The notes under the pieces were generated by a model, which saw only the letters and a list, made by a program, of their open reading frames with translations, was not told the DNA's origin and did not search any database. Position numbers and translations under genes: made by a program. 15,927 nt of DNA from G963666945 sp963666945 (GTDB lineage Bacteria > Bacteroidota > Bacteroidia > Bacteroidales > Marinifilaceae): positions 1-15,927 of the forward strand of contig CAXXRT010000047.1 of assembly GCA_963666945.2 (NCBI GenBank), read 5' to 3'. Below, in pieces: positions 7,789-14,403 of this stretch (its first letter is position 1; every line of letters starts with the position of its first letter).

Positions 7789-7822
7789 GAAAAAACCGGA
7801 GAATGCATAGCATTCTCCGGTT
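7787..7822 (-). terminator. Intrinsic terminator of the DUF177-rpmF-fabH operon
   Basis: Perfect 13-bp stem: AACCGGAGAATGC (7794-7806) pairs with GCATTCTCCGGTT (7810-7822) around a 3-base loop. On the minus strand it is followed by a T-run (A-run at 7790-7795 of the plus strand). It lies 27 bases past the fabH stop codon. Confidence 0.93.
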
Positions 7823-7848
7823 AATAATATGTAAATAAGTTATTGTCT

Positions 7849-8847
7849 TTATTTTGGATCGTAGCCCCACTTAATATAAATAGAACCCCATGTATACCCA
7901 GCACCAAAAGACGACAAAATGATATTATCACCTTTCTTTAGCTGATCTTCCCATTCATACAAACACAATGGAATAGTAGCTGCAGTGGTATTACCATATC
8001 TTTGAATATTAATCATCACCTTTTCTTTGGCAAGATTCATTCTTTGCGCAGTAGCTTCAATAATTCTCATATTCGCCTGATGAGGAACAAGCCAAGCTAT
8101 ATCTTCTGAAGTCATTCCGTTTCTTTCCATTATTTCAACAGATACATCAGCCATTGCAGAAACAGCAGCTTTAAATACGTGACGACCTTCCTGATAGATA
8201 TAGTGTTCTCTTGCCTTCACAGTCTCAATAGAAGCAGGTCTTGCAGAACCACCAGCCTTCATATGTAAATGAATTCTACCCGATCCGTCAGATCTTAAGA
8301 TACTGTCTTTTATACCAAAGTCTTCTGTAGTCGGCTCAAGCATAACAGCTGCTGCTCCATCACCAAAAATAGGACAAGTAGCCCTATCTGTATAATCAGT
8401 AATGGATGACATTTTTTCAGCTCCAACAACTACTACTTTTTTATACTGACCTGATTCTATAAATCTTCTCGCAGTTTCTAAAGTATATACAAACCCGGAA
8501 CATCCGGCGTGTATATCAAAGCTCCATGCATTTTTAAGACCAACCTTATCACTGATAACATTAGCATTTGCAGGGAACATCATATCAGGTGTCACAGTTG
8601 CACAAATCAATAAGTCAACCTCTTCAGGAGAAGTATTTGTCTTTTCCAGTAATTTAATAACAGCTTTAGCACCAAGCTCAGAACTTCCTGCTCCTTCTTC
8701 CTTAAGAATTCGTCTTTCTTTGATTCCAATCCTGGTCATGATCCACTCATCAGTGGTATCCACCATTCGACTTAGCTCTTCATTGTTTAATATGTATTCA
8801 GGAACATATGCCCCAACACCTGTAATTACTGCATTTGGTCTGTCCAT
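7849..8847 (-). CDS. fabH: Beta-ketoacyl-ACP synthase III
   Basis: A 332-residue KAS III, the cytosolic enzyme that starts fatty acid synthesis by condensing an acyl-CoA primer with malonyl-ACP. The full Cys-His-Asn triad is present: C116 in DIHAGCSGF, H256 in VPHQANMRI and N286 in RYGNTTAATIPL. Other hallmarks are TTDEWIMTRIGIKERR (31-46), ATVTPDMMFPA (83-93), FGDGAAAVML (161-170) and the C-terminal LSSFGAGYTWGSIYIKW. It is third in the operon after the DUF177 gene and rpmF, 130 bases beyond rpmF with a hairpin in the gap. plsX, which separates rpmF and fabH in many other bacteria, is absent, and this is a usual Bacteroidota arrangement. Bacteroidota often carry several KAS III copies; which acyl primer this one prefers cannot be read from the sequence. 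Confidence 0.95.
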   Translation of the reverse strand: MDRPNAVITGVGAYVPEYILNNEELSRMVDTTDEWIMTRIGIKERRILKEEGAGSSELGAKAVIKLLEKTNTSPEEVDLLICATVTPDMMFPANANVISDKVGLKNAWSFDIHAGCSGFVYTLETARRFIESGQYKKVVVVGAEKMSSITDYTDRATCPIFGDGAAAVMLEPTTEDFGIKDSILRSDGSGRIHLHMKAGGSARPASIETVKAREHYIYQEGRHVFKAAVSAMADVSVEIMERNGMTSEDIAWLVPHQANMRIIEATAQRMNLAKEKVMINIQRYGNTTAATIPLCLYEWEDQLKKGDNIILSSFGAGYTWGSIYIKWGYDPK

Positions 8848-8908
8848 AATAAATAATTTAATTTAAATATTCCTCCCCCCTATCCTTCAAACACGCATAA
8901 ACGAGTAA

Positions 8909-8937
8909 AGCTCCCAACAGATAATACTGGGGGAGCT
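8909..8937 (-). terminator. Hairpin between rpmF and fabH, possible attenuator
   Basis: AGCTCCC (8909-8915) pairs with GGGAGCT (8931-8937). An inner CAG/CTG stem (8918-8920, 8927-8929) closes a 6-base loop, with a small asymmetric internal loop between the two stems. On the minus strand it is followed only by TTT, so it may be a weak terminator that lowers fabH relative to rpmF, or an RNA-processing site. Confidence 0.5.
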
Positions 8938-8977
8938 ATCTCATATTTTTATCATTACATCCATAATCAGGATTTAC

Positions 8978-9163
8978 TTATGCAACAACTTCTTTTTCAA
9001 TTGCCTGCTTACCTCTATAATATCCACATTCAGGGCATACAGTATGGTATTTTACAGTAGCACCACAGTTAGAACAAGTAGCCAATGTTGCAGGAGTCAC
9101 CTTCAAATGTGTTCTTCTCTTATTTCTTCTCTGTTTCGATGTCTTGCGTTTTGGATGTGCCAT
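8978..9163 (-). CDS. rpmF: 50S ribosomal protein L32
   Basis: A 61-residue basic protein with the L32 signature: MAHPKRKTSKQRRNKRRTH at the N-terminus, then a four-cysteine zinc ribbon (C30-x2-C33 and C43-x2-C46) in ATCSNCGATVKYHTVCPECGYY. It is a component of the large subunit near the peptidyl transferase region. It follows the DUF177 gene by 12 bases, the coupling seen across many bacteria, and precedes fabH. Because all four cysteines are kept, this is the zinc-binding form. Confidence 0.97.
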   Translation of the reverse strand: MAHPKRKTSKQRRNKRRTHLKVTPATLATCSNCGATVKYHTVCPECGYYRGKQAIEKEVVA

Positions 9164-9175
9164 TTTACCTCATTA

Positions 9176-9697
9176 TTAATTATTAATCATTTTTCTCAAT
9201 TCTTCCCATCTGGGGTCAATATAATCATCTGAATCCACTGAATATTCATCCAGTTTATCCATCATTTTTTCATTACATGTACTCTTACCATCCACCTCGG
9301 GATGAATAACTTTTAAAGGAAAGCTAAGCATATAAAGTTCATAAAACAAATCCTTCACATCTATACAATCCTCTTTATCTGAAACCACAAGCAGATTTTC
9401 TGCAAGTTCTTCCTTTTCCTGCCCAAACTTAACAAACAACTCTGTTTCACCCTCTACAGGTAAATCAAATTCATCCAGGCATCTGTCACACACTGCCTTT
9501 ACAGTACCTTCAATATAAACTTTCAAAGAAAGTAATATTTCCGATTTATTCAAAACAACCCTGGCATCCAATTCTCCCTCTGTGTCCTTAATTTCTTCAT
9601 AAGCTTCGAAAAACTCTTTTCCCAAAACAAATGAAAATTCATGAACACCGTTCTTCAGACCTTTAAAAGGTATCTTATATATATTCTTATTAGCCAA
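9176..9697 (-). CDS. DUF177 (YceD-family) protein, TTG start
   Basis: A 173-residue YceD/DUF177 protein. The family signature is VKAVCDRCLDEFDLPVEGE at about residues 67-85, with the C70-x2-C73 pair, followed by an acidic segment, a conserved D-L-F-Y-E-L region (about 116-121) and the C-terminal DPRWEELRKM. The family is known for strict linkage to rpmF and is tied to 23S rRNA or large-subunit accumulation; the exact role is unsettled. The start codon is TTG at 9697-9695. An in-frame TGA lies two codons upstream and the next Met is near residue 123, so no ATG can serve. It is the first gene of its operon, behind a strong promoter at 9720-9752. Confidence 0.9.
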   Translation of the reverse strand: MANKNIYKIPFKGLKNGVHEFSFVLGKEFFEAYEEIKDTEGELDARVVLNKSEILLSLKVYIEGTVKAVCDRCLDEFDLPVEGETELFVKFGQEKEELAENLLVVSDKEDCIDVKDLFYELYMLSFPLKVIHPEVDGKSTCNEKMMDKLDEYSVDSDDYIDPRWEELRKMINN

Positions 9698-9719
9698 TGT
9701 ATTTCAAATTAAAACCTTG

Positions 9720-9752
9720 CAAAAGTATAAAATTATACAAAACCATGCCAAA
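9720..9752 (-). promoter_or_regulatory. Promoter of the DUF177-rpmF-fabH operon
   Basis: On the minus strand, TTTG at 9752-9749 is followed after 21 bases by TACTTTTG at 9727-9720, an exact TAnnTTTG. The leader to the TTG start at 9697 would be about 15 bases. A palindrome, GTATAA-AA-TTATAC (9725-9738), overlaps the -7 and could be an operator or chance in AT-rich DNA. Confidence 0.7.
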
Positions 9753-9854
9753 TTTTTGTTTCTTTTTAATTCTTTTTTGACACTTTTTTATACAATAGTT
9801 TATAATTCAAACCTTTATATGTTTTTTTTCGCATTAAAGTTACATCTAATAAAC

Positions 9855-10889
9855 CTAACAAACTAAGCTTTTATAATCCAATATCTCATTAAGCAACTTC
9901 TCTGATATTGTTTCTGCCCCGATTTTATAAACATTTACTCTTTTATCTAAGCCTTTTAAATATGCCTTATCGTAGTATCTCAAAGATACTCTTATCGCAT
10001 TTTCAATGTCTCCATTTTCCAACGACTCCAATAAATCTTTCAGATTATTGCCCCCTAATTTCTTTTGTATTTTCTGACTAAGAATCTTAAGATTCTCAAC
10101 ATCAAAAATTGCATATTCTTTTTTTAATCTAGCAATTCTTTCTTCAATAGGCAAATCAATAAAAAGGACATTTGATCTACACATCTGTGTGTACAATGGA
10201 TTATTAATCCCTACAGTTCCGATTGAACGACTCTCATCCTCAATCCATATAGGTTTATCGGGATCAAGCTTATTCCACACAGCCCATGAATCGTTTTCAA
10301 ATTGCTCATTTGTAGGCTGAACATCCTGACCTAACCCACCATAAACAGAACCTTTATGATTCGCTAAACCTTCAAGATCAATAATCTGTTCGCCTTTTCT
10401 CTCAAGCTTCTTTAATATTTCAGTTTTACCACTTCCTGTATACCCTCCAAGAACAATAAGCTTCCTTTCTGAAGCGAAATCATTTCTTATATAAGCCCTG
10501 TAGCTTTTGTATCCACCATCGAGGAGATAGGCATCAAATCCAGCCATATTGAACAACCACACCATACTTTCGCTTCTCATTCCTCCTCTCCAACAGTGTA
10601 CAAGCACCTTTCTGGACTTTCCTTTCACAATTTTCCTCAATTGTATAATAAAGTTGTGCATTTTAGGACCCACATATTTCAGTCCCTCAAGAACGGCAAC
10701 ATCCCTTCCTGATTTTTTATATGTAGTCCCAACACTAACTCTCTCCTGATTTGAAAATAAAGGAATGTTATATGCACCTGTAATATGACCTTGTTCGTAT
10801 TCCGCAGAAGTCCTTACATCAATAACAGGAACTTCTTCAGCCATTTTAAGAAATTCTTCTATAGTTAATTTTTTCATACCAAACAGCAT
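9855..10889 (-). CDS. mnmH: tRNA 2-selenouridine synthase
   Basis: A 344-residue SelU/MnmH protein with the expected two domains. The N-terminal rhodanese domain has VIDVRTSAEYEQGHITGAYNIP (22-43) and the catalytic Cys99 in VHCWRGGMRSE. A P-loop domain follows, with GGYTGSGKTE (148-157) and IIDLEGLANHKGS (169-181). The enzyme converts 2-thiouridine at the tRNA wobble position to 2-selenouridine through a geranylated intermediate, using selenophosphate. A selD gene is therefore expected elsewhere in the genome. The first ATG shares one base with the rsgA stop codon (TAATG), which favours coupled translation; an ATG four codons later gives the alternative start MKKLTIEEF. The 157-base gap beyond it (9698-9854) shows no clear terminator. 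Confidence 0.95.
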   Translation of the reverse strand: MLFGMKKLTIEEFLKMAEEVPVIDVRTSAEYEQGHITGAYNIPLFSNQERVSVGTTYKKSGRDVAVLEGLKYVGPKMHNFIIQLRKIVKGKSRKVLVHCWRGGMRSESMVWLFNMAGFDAYLLDGGYKSYRAYIRNDFASERKLIVLGGYTGSGKTEILKKLERKGEQIIDLEGLANHKGSVYGGLGQDVQPTNEQFENDSWAVWNKLDPDKPIWIEDESRSIGTVGINNPLYTQMCRSNVLFIDLPIEERIARLKKEYAIFDVENLKILSQKIQKKLGGNNLKDLLESLENGDIENAIRVSLRYYDKAYLKGLDKRVNVYKIGAETISEKLLNEILDYKSLVC

Positions 10890-11815
10890 TATCTGTATTT
10901 CTCATCCTCATCTTCCAACATCAGACTCAAATAGCTTTCGTATCTGCTAAGACTAATTCTCCCCTCCTTAACAGCAGCAACAACTGCACATCCCGGTTCA
11001 TGTACATGAGTACAATTATAAAATTTACAATGCTCTGACTCTCTAAATATTTCCGGGAAAAAGTGAGACAACTCTTCCTTTGCCATATCAAACAAACCGT
11101 ACCCTCTAATACCGGGGGTATCAATTATACATCCCCCATTTCCTAACCTATACATCTCTGCAAAAGTAGTAGTGTGTTTACCTGTCTGATGTGAATCAGA
11201 TATCTCAGAAGTTTTTAAGTCCAAACCTGGCTCAATCTTATTTATCAATGTTGATTTCCCTACACCCGAATGCCCAGCTAACACAGTAACCTTATGTTTC
11301 AGTATTTCCTCAACCAAATTAGTGTTTAAATCTTCCTTGGCTGATACCTTTATACACTCGTACCCTATTTCTTCATAAACACTTATAAGTTTATTTAATT
11401 TATCCTTATCAGCTTCTTTATAAAGATCAGTTTTATTAAATACTATAAAAACAGGAATACTGTAAGCCTCTGCCGACAACAGAAATCTATCAATAAAAAC
11501 AGTAGAGGTTACAGGATAATTTATTGTTACTATAAGCATGGCCTGATCAACATTGGCAGCAATAATATGGAACTGCTTTGAGAGATTTGTTGATCTTCGT
11601 ATTATATAATTCTTTCTTTCAAATATCTTTGTAATCACAGAATCGTCGCCTTCTCTTTCTTCAAACTCAACAATATCTCCCACAGCAACCGGATTTGTAG
11701 CCTTTATTCCCTTTATTCTGAACTTTCCCTTTATTCTGCAATTAAAAATATCCCCGGATTCTGCTTCGACAGCATACCAACTTCCGGTAGATTTTATGAC
11801 AACTCCTTTTCTCAA
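10889..11815 (-). CDS. rsgA: Ribosome small-subunit-dependent GTPase A, TTG start
   Basis: A 308-residue circularly permuted GTPase that acts in late 30S subunit maturation. After an N-terminal OB fold, the G motifs come in the order typical of the family: G4 NKTD (127-130), G5 SAK (158-160), G1 GHSGVGKS (181-188), a G2-region GKHTTT (212-217) and G3 DTPG (232-235). A zinc-binding site follows: C263-x4-C268-x-H270-x5-C276. The start codon is TTG at 11815-11813. An in-frame TAA lies three codons upstream, and the next Met (residue 93) would delete the OB fold. The gene is divergent from rdgB, and mnmH follows with a one-base overlap. Confidence 0.96.
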   Translation of the reverse strand: MRKGVVIKSTGSWYAVEAESGDIFNCRIKGKFRIKGIKATNPVAVGDIVEFEEREGDDSVITKIFERKNYIIRRSTNLSKQFHIIAANVDQAMLIVTINYPVTSTVFIDRFLLSAEAYSIPVFIVFNKTDLYKEADKDKLNKLISVYEEIGYECIKVSAKEDLNTNLVEEILKHKVTVLAGHSGVGKSTLINKIEPGLDLKTSEISDSHQTGKHTTTFAEMYRLGNGGCIIDTPGIRGYGLFDMAKEELSHFFPEIFRESEHCKFYNCTHVHEPGCAVVAAVKEGRISLSRYESYLSLMLEDEDEKYR

Positions 11816-11832
11816 TGTTACTTATTTTTTTA

Positions 11833-11840
11833 CAAAAGTA
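11833..11840 (-). promoter_or_regulatory. -7 element for rsgA-mnmH
   Basis: TACTTTTG on the minus strand is an exact TAnnTTTG and is identical to the -7 of the DUF177 operon. It lies 18 bases before the rsgA TTG start. No TTG is visible at the proper -33 distance. Confidence 0.45.
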
Positions 11841-11872
11841 GGATATTATAACTAATTTATCCCCTATTTATA

Positions 11873-11880
11873 TATTTTTG
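11873..11880 (+). promoter_or_regulatory. -7 element for rdgB-recO
   Basis: TATTTTTG matches TAnnTTTG, 14 bases before the rdgB ATG at 11895. In such AT-rich sequence one match is weak evidence, and no -33 TTG is seen. It would give a very short leader. Confidence 0.35.
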
Positions 11881-11894
11881 TTTGAAAAACAATA

Positions 11895-12479
11895 ATGATG
11901 GAACTGGTATTTGCAACAAACAACAAACATAAACTAGAAGAACTTCAAAATATTCTGGGAGACAAGATTAAACTCCTAAGCCTCAAAGACATAAACTGCA
12001 ATGAAGAAATTCCGGAAGAAAGAGATACTCTTGAGGGAAACGCATCACAAAAAGCATGGTATATATATGACAAATTCGGAAAAAATTGTTTTGCAGACGA
12101 CACCGGATTAGAGGTGAAAAGCCTTAACAATGATCCCGGGGTATATTCTGCAAGATACGCAGGAGAACACAAAGATTCCGATGCAAATATGAGAAAACTA
12201 TTAGAGAATCTAAGGTCACACAAAGACAGGACTGCAAGATTCAGAACTTGTATATCATTAATTATAGAAGGCAGAGAGAATTTATTTGAGGGGACTGTTG
12301 AGGGCTCTATACTAGAGAAAAAAAAAGGCAAAGATGGCTTTGGATATGATCCCATATTCCAACCCAAAGGATATAATATAAGCTTTGCAGAGATGAGTAT
12401 GGAAGAAAAAAACAAAATTTCACACAGAGGGAAAGCTGTGGAGAAACTTATTGATTTTCTAAAAGAGTATATTTCATAA
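11895..12479 (+). CDS. rdgB: Non-canonical purine NTP pyrophosphatase (RdgB/HAM1 family)
   Basis: A 194-residue house-cleaning enzyme that hydrolyses dITP, ITP and XTP to monophosphates, keeping deaminated purines out of DNA and RNA. Family motifs are in order: VFATNNKHKLEEL (5-17, nucleotide binding), NASQKAW (49-55), FADDTGLEV (66-74, with catalytic acidic residues), PGVYSARYAG (81-90), KDGFGYDPIF (146-155) and the closing ISHRGKA (175-181). Two adjacent ATGs (11895 and 11898) are possible starts; the second gives MELVFATNN, the more usual beginning. recO follows 11 bases later. Confidence 0.96.
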   Translation: MMELVFATNNKHKLEELQNILGDKIKLLSLKDINCNEEIPEERDTLEGNASQKAWYIYDKFGKNCFADDTGLEVKSLNNDPGVYSARYAGEHKDSDANMRKLLENLRSHKDRTARFRTCISLIIEGRENLFEGTVEGSILEKKKGKDGFGYDPIFQPKGYNISFAEMSMEEKNKISHRGKAVEKLIDFLKEYIS

Positions 12480-12490
12480 AACAACAAATA

Positions 12491-13210
12491 ATGCTTAGAA
12501 CCAGTAAAGGCATAATACTTCAAAGAAGAAAATTTGGAGAAAATGGATTCATTTGTAATGTTTTTACTAAAGATTACGGCAGACAGAACTATATATTTAA
12601 TGGGCTACAACCTAAAAAAAAGAAAAACATCAGCTTCTACCTACACCCTTTACAATTGATGGATTTTGAGATATACTTCAAGGAAGGGAAGAAACTAAAA
12701 AATGTAAGAAATGCAAACCCATATATAATCCTCAGAGACGTACCTTATAATATATACAAAAGCAGCGTCTCGATATTTCTGGCAGAAGTAATCAACAATG
12801 TAGTTTACGAAGAATCTCCAAACCATGAACTTTACGAATATATAGAAAATTCGATAATTTATCTCGATAACGCAGACAACAGTGTTCCAAACTTTCACCT
12901 GTTCTTTTTAATACATCTGACAAAATTTCTGGGATTCTTCCCCAACAACAACCATTCAGAAAAAAATATCTATCTGGATTTATCCAATGGTCACTTTACA
13001 GACTCTAAGGGGAAAAACACTACTGGGCCAAATACTGCAAAAGCTATACTAAGCCTAATGACCACTAGATTAAAAGATTTGAGCAGTATAAAATTTGACA
13101 GGGAAGCCAGAAACATCTTACTGGACACAATAATACATTATTACAACATACATCTGGAAAAAAATGTCGCTATAAACTCCCTTGAAATTATAAGGGAAAT
13201 CTTTGAATAA
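12491..13210 (+). CDS. recO: DNA repair protein RecO
   Basis: A 239-residue RecO, the mediator that with RecR loads RecA onto SSB-coated DNA in the RecFOR pathway. The N-terminal OB fold is recognisable from LRTSKGIILQRRKFGENGFICNVFTKDYGRQNYIFNG (residues 2-38). A mostly helical domain follows, with LFFLIHLTKFLGFFP at about 136-150. The C-terminus (about 195-239) is helical and ends in the family-like SLEIIREIFE. The four-cysteine zinc finger seen in some RecO proteins is absent; only one cysteine is present. It forms a two-gene unit with rdgB. Sequence conservation is low, as is usual for RecO, and the call rests mainly on the N-terminal motif, length and layout. Confidence 0.85.
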   Translation: MLRTSKGIILQRRKFGENGFICNVFTKDYGRQNYIFNGLQPKKKKNISFYLHPLQLMDFEIYFKEGKKLKNVRNANPYIILRDVPYNIYKSSVSIFLAEVINNVVYEESPNHELYEYIENSIIYLDNADNSVPNFHLFFLIHLTKFLGFFPNNNHSEKNIYLDLSNGHFTDSKGKNTTGPNTAKAILSLMTTRLKDLSSIKFDREARNILLDTIIHYYNIHLEKNVAINSLEIIREIFE

Positions 13211-13404
13211 TTAATTTGAATGAGACTACCATACTGCGAGATACTATTGTAAAAGACAAAAAAGGAGAACTCTGCTATTAATGCATCATAATAATATCCC
13301 CAACCCACAAAATAGCTAATATACTTACGATAAAACCTATACTTAATCAACAAAATATTTTCATATCTCTAAACAATCCTATATTTTTATCCAAAAGTTT
13401 AAAT

Positions 13405-14310
13405 ATGAAAGAAAACAAAGCATCACGCATATTAAAATTATTATTATTTCTTGGAAATAAACCCAATAGCACAAAAAAGGACATTCTGGAAAAACTACAA
13501 TGTGACGAAAGGACATTTTTTAATTATCTAAGAGAAATAAGAGAAGCTGGCTTTCTTTTAAAATGCAAATCAGGAAAATACTTCCTGGATAAAACAAATG
13601 ATAATGTTAAAAATTTCTCTGAAATAATCAACTTTTCAAATGAAGAAGAATATCTCATAGCATCAGCCATTAAATCGTTAAACATAAACAAAAACAAAAA
13701 AAATAAACTTTATAAGAAAGTTAACTTCATTTACAAAGAGGAAACTCCCCAATCCATAAATGACAGAAAGACTAAAAAACTTAAGGATGCAGCTGAAAAC
13801 AAGAATCAGGTAATAATACAAGGATACAGCAACAATAGCCAGATACCACAGACATTCCAATGCGAGGTATATGCTTTCGACAACGAATTAAGATATTGCT
13901 GGTGTTATATAAATTCTATTAAAAGAAATGCAAAGCTTAAAATAGAGGATATCTCAAGAGTTATAATATCTCCAATAAAATGGATTTATAAAGAGAGTCA
14001 CTTAAATATTGAATGTGATATACTAGGAGATTATGGGTTAAAAAGTCTGAAGGTTAATATTTTCATAAGTGGCTCAAGCGTTAGCAATCTAATAAATCAA
14101 TACCCTATGACGGAAAATAACATTAACAAAATAGAGCACAACCTTTACCAATTAAAGACATTTGTTTGCAGATACGACACAATCACAAAATTCATTTTAT
14201 TTAACCTTGATGATATAAGACAAATAGAGCCCCCAGATCTGAAAACATATATAACTGAATGGCTGGAAGAAACCACAAAAACTTACTTCAAAAAAGAACA
14301 CGCATTATAA
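13405..14310 (+). CDS. WYL-domain transcriptional regulator with N-terminal winged helix
   Basis: A 301-residue protein of the WYL regulator type. Residues 5-62 form a winged helix-turn-helix (SRILKLLLFLGNKPNSTKKDIL, then CDERTFFNYLREIREAGFLLKC). A lysine- and asparagine-rich linker follows. The WYL-like domain, about 130-195, begins QVIIQGYSNNSQIPQTFQCEVYA and continues ELRYCWCYINSIKRNAKLKIEDISRVII. A WCX-like C-terminal extension runs to about 290. The name-giving W-Y-L triplet is degenerate, reading W166-C-Y168. WYL proteins bind ligands or nucleic acid and frequently regulate CRISPR-Cas and other defence loci. The adjacent Cas6-family gene, 93 bases downstream, fits this. It lies 194 bases after recO; that gap shows no clear promoter or repeat. 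Confidence 0.8.
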   Translation: MKENKASRILKLLLFLGNKPNSTKKDILEKLQCDERTFFNYLREIREAGFLLKCKSGKYFLDKTNDNVKNFSEIINFSNEEEYLIASAIKSLNINKNKKNKLYKKVNFIYKEETPQSINDRKTKKLKDAAENKNQVIIQGYSNNSQIPQTFQCEVYAFDNELRYCWCYINSIKRNAKLKIEDISRVIISPIKWIYKESHLNIECDILGDYGLKSLKVNIFISGSSVSNLINQYPMTENNINKIEHNLYQLKTFVCRYDTITKFILFNLDDIRQIEPPDLKTYITEWLEETTKTYFKKEHAL

Positions 14311-14320
14311 ATAATGTTAT

Positions 14321-14347
14321 AATCAACAGCTCAAGATTGTTTTTTTT
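14321..14347 (+). terminator. Weak terminator-like element after the WYL gene
   Basis: A short AATC/GATT stem (14321-14324 with 14335-14338) stands before a run of eight T (14340-14347). The T-run is clear but the stem is weak, so this may instead be only the AT-rich upstream part of the cas6 promoter. Confidence 0.25.
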
Positions 14348-14375
14348 GTAAAATTAGATAAAATTCCTAACTTGC
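14345..14375 (+). promoter_or_regulatory. Candidate promoter of the cas6 gene
   Basis: TTTG at 14345-14348 is followed after 19 bases by TAACTTGC at 14368-14375, a partial match to TAnnTTTG. Transcription would start near 14380, placing the inverted repeat at 14379-14398 at the very 5' end of the message. It suggests that cas6 can be transcribed separately from the WYL gene. Confidence 0.4.
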
Positions 14376-14378
14376 GGA

Positions 14379-14398
14379 CTGAAATTCAATAATATCAG
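14379..14398 (+). repeat. Imperfect 20-bp inverted repeat just upstream of cas6
   Basis: CTGAAATTCAATAATATCAG has arms CTGAAATT and AATATCAG that pair at 7 of 8 positions around a 4-base centre. It ends 5 bases before the cas6 ATG and overlaps the predicted transcription start. It could be an operator (for instance for the WYL protein) or a small RNA hairpin at the 5' end of the cas6 mRNA. Confidence 0.5.
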
Positions 14399-14403
14399 TA
14401 TCG

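Noticed and set aside
11945..12523. A 192-codon open frame opposite rdgB on the minus strand
   Set aside because: It lies wholly against rdgB and the start of recO, has no recognisable domain, and the plus-strand gene is an unmistakable RdgB.
13211..13404. Possible CRISPR array or attachment site between recO and the WYL gene
   Set aside because: No repeated unit, tRNA remnant or direct repeat shared with the 15256-15453 gap could be found by eye.
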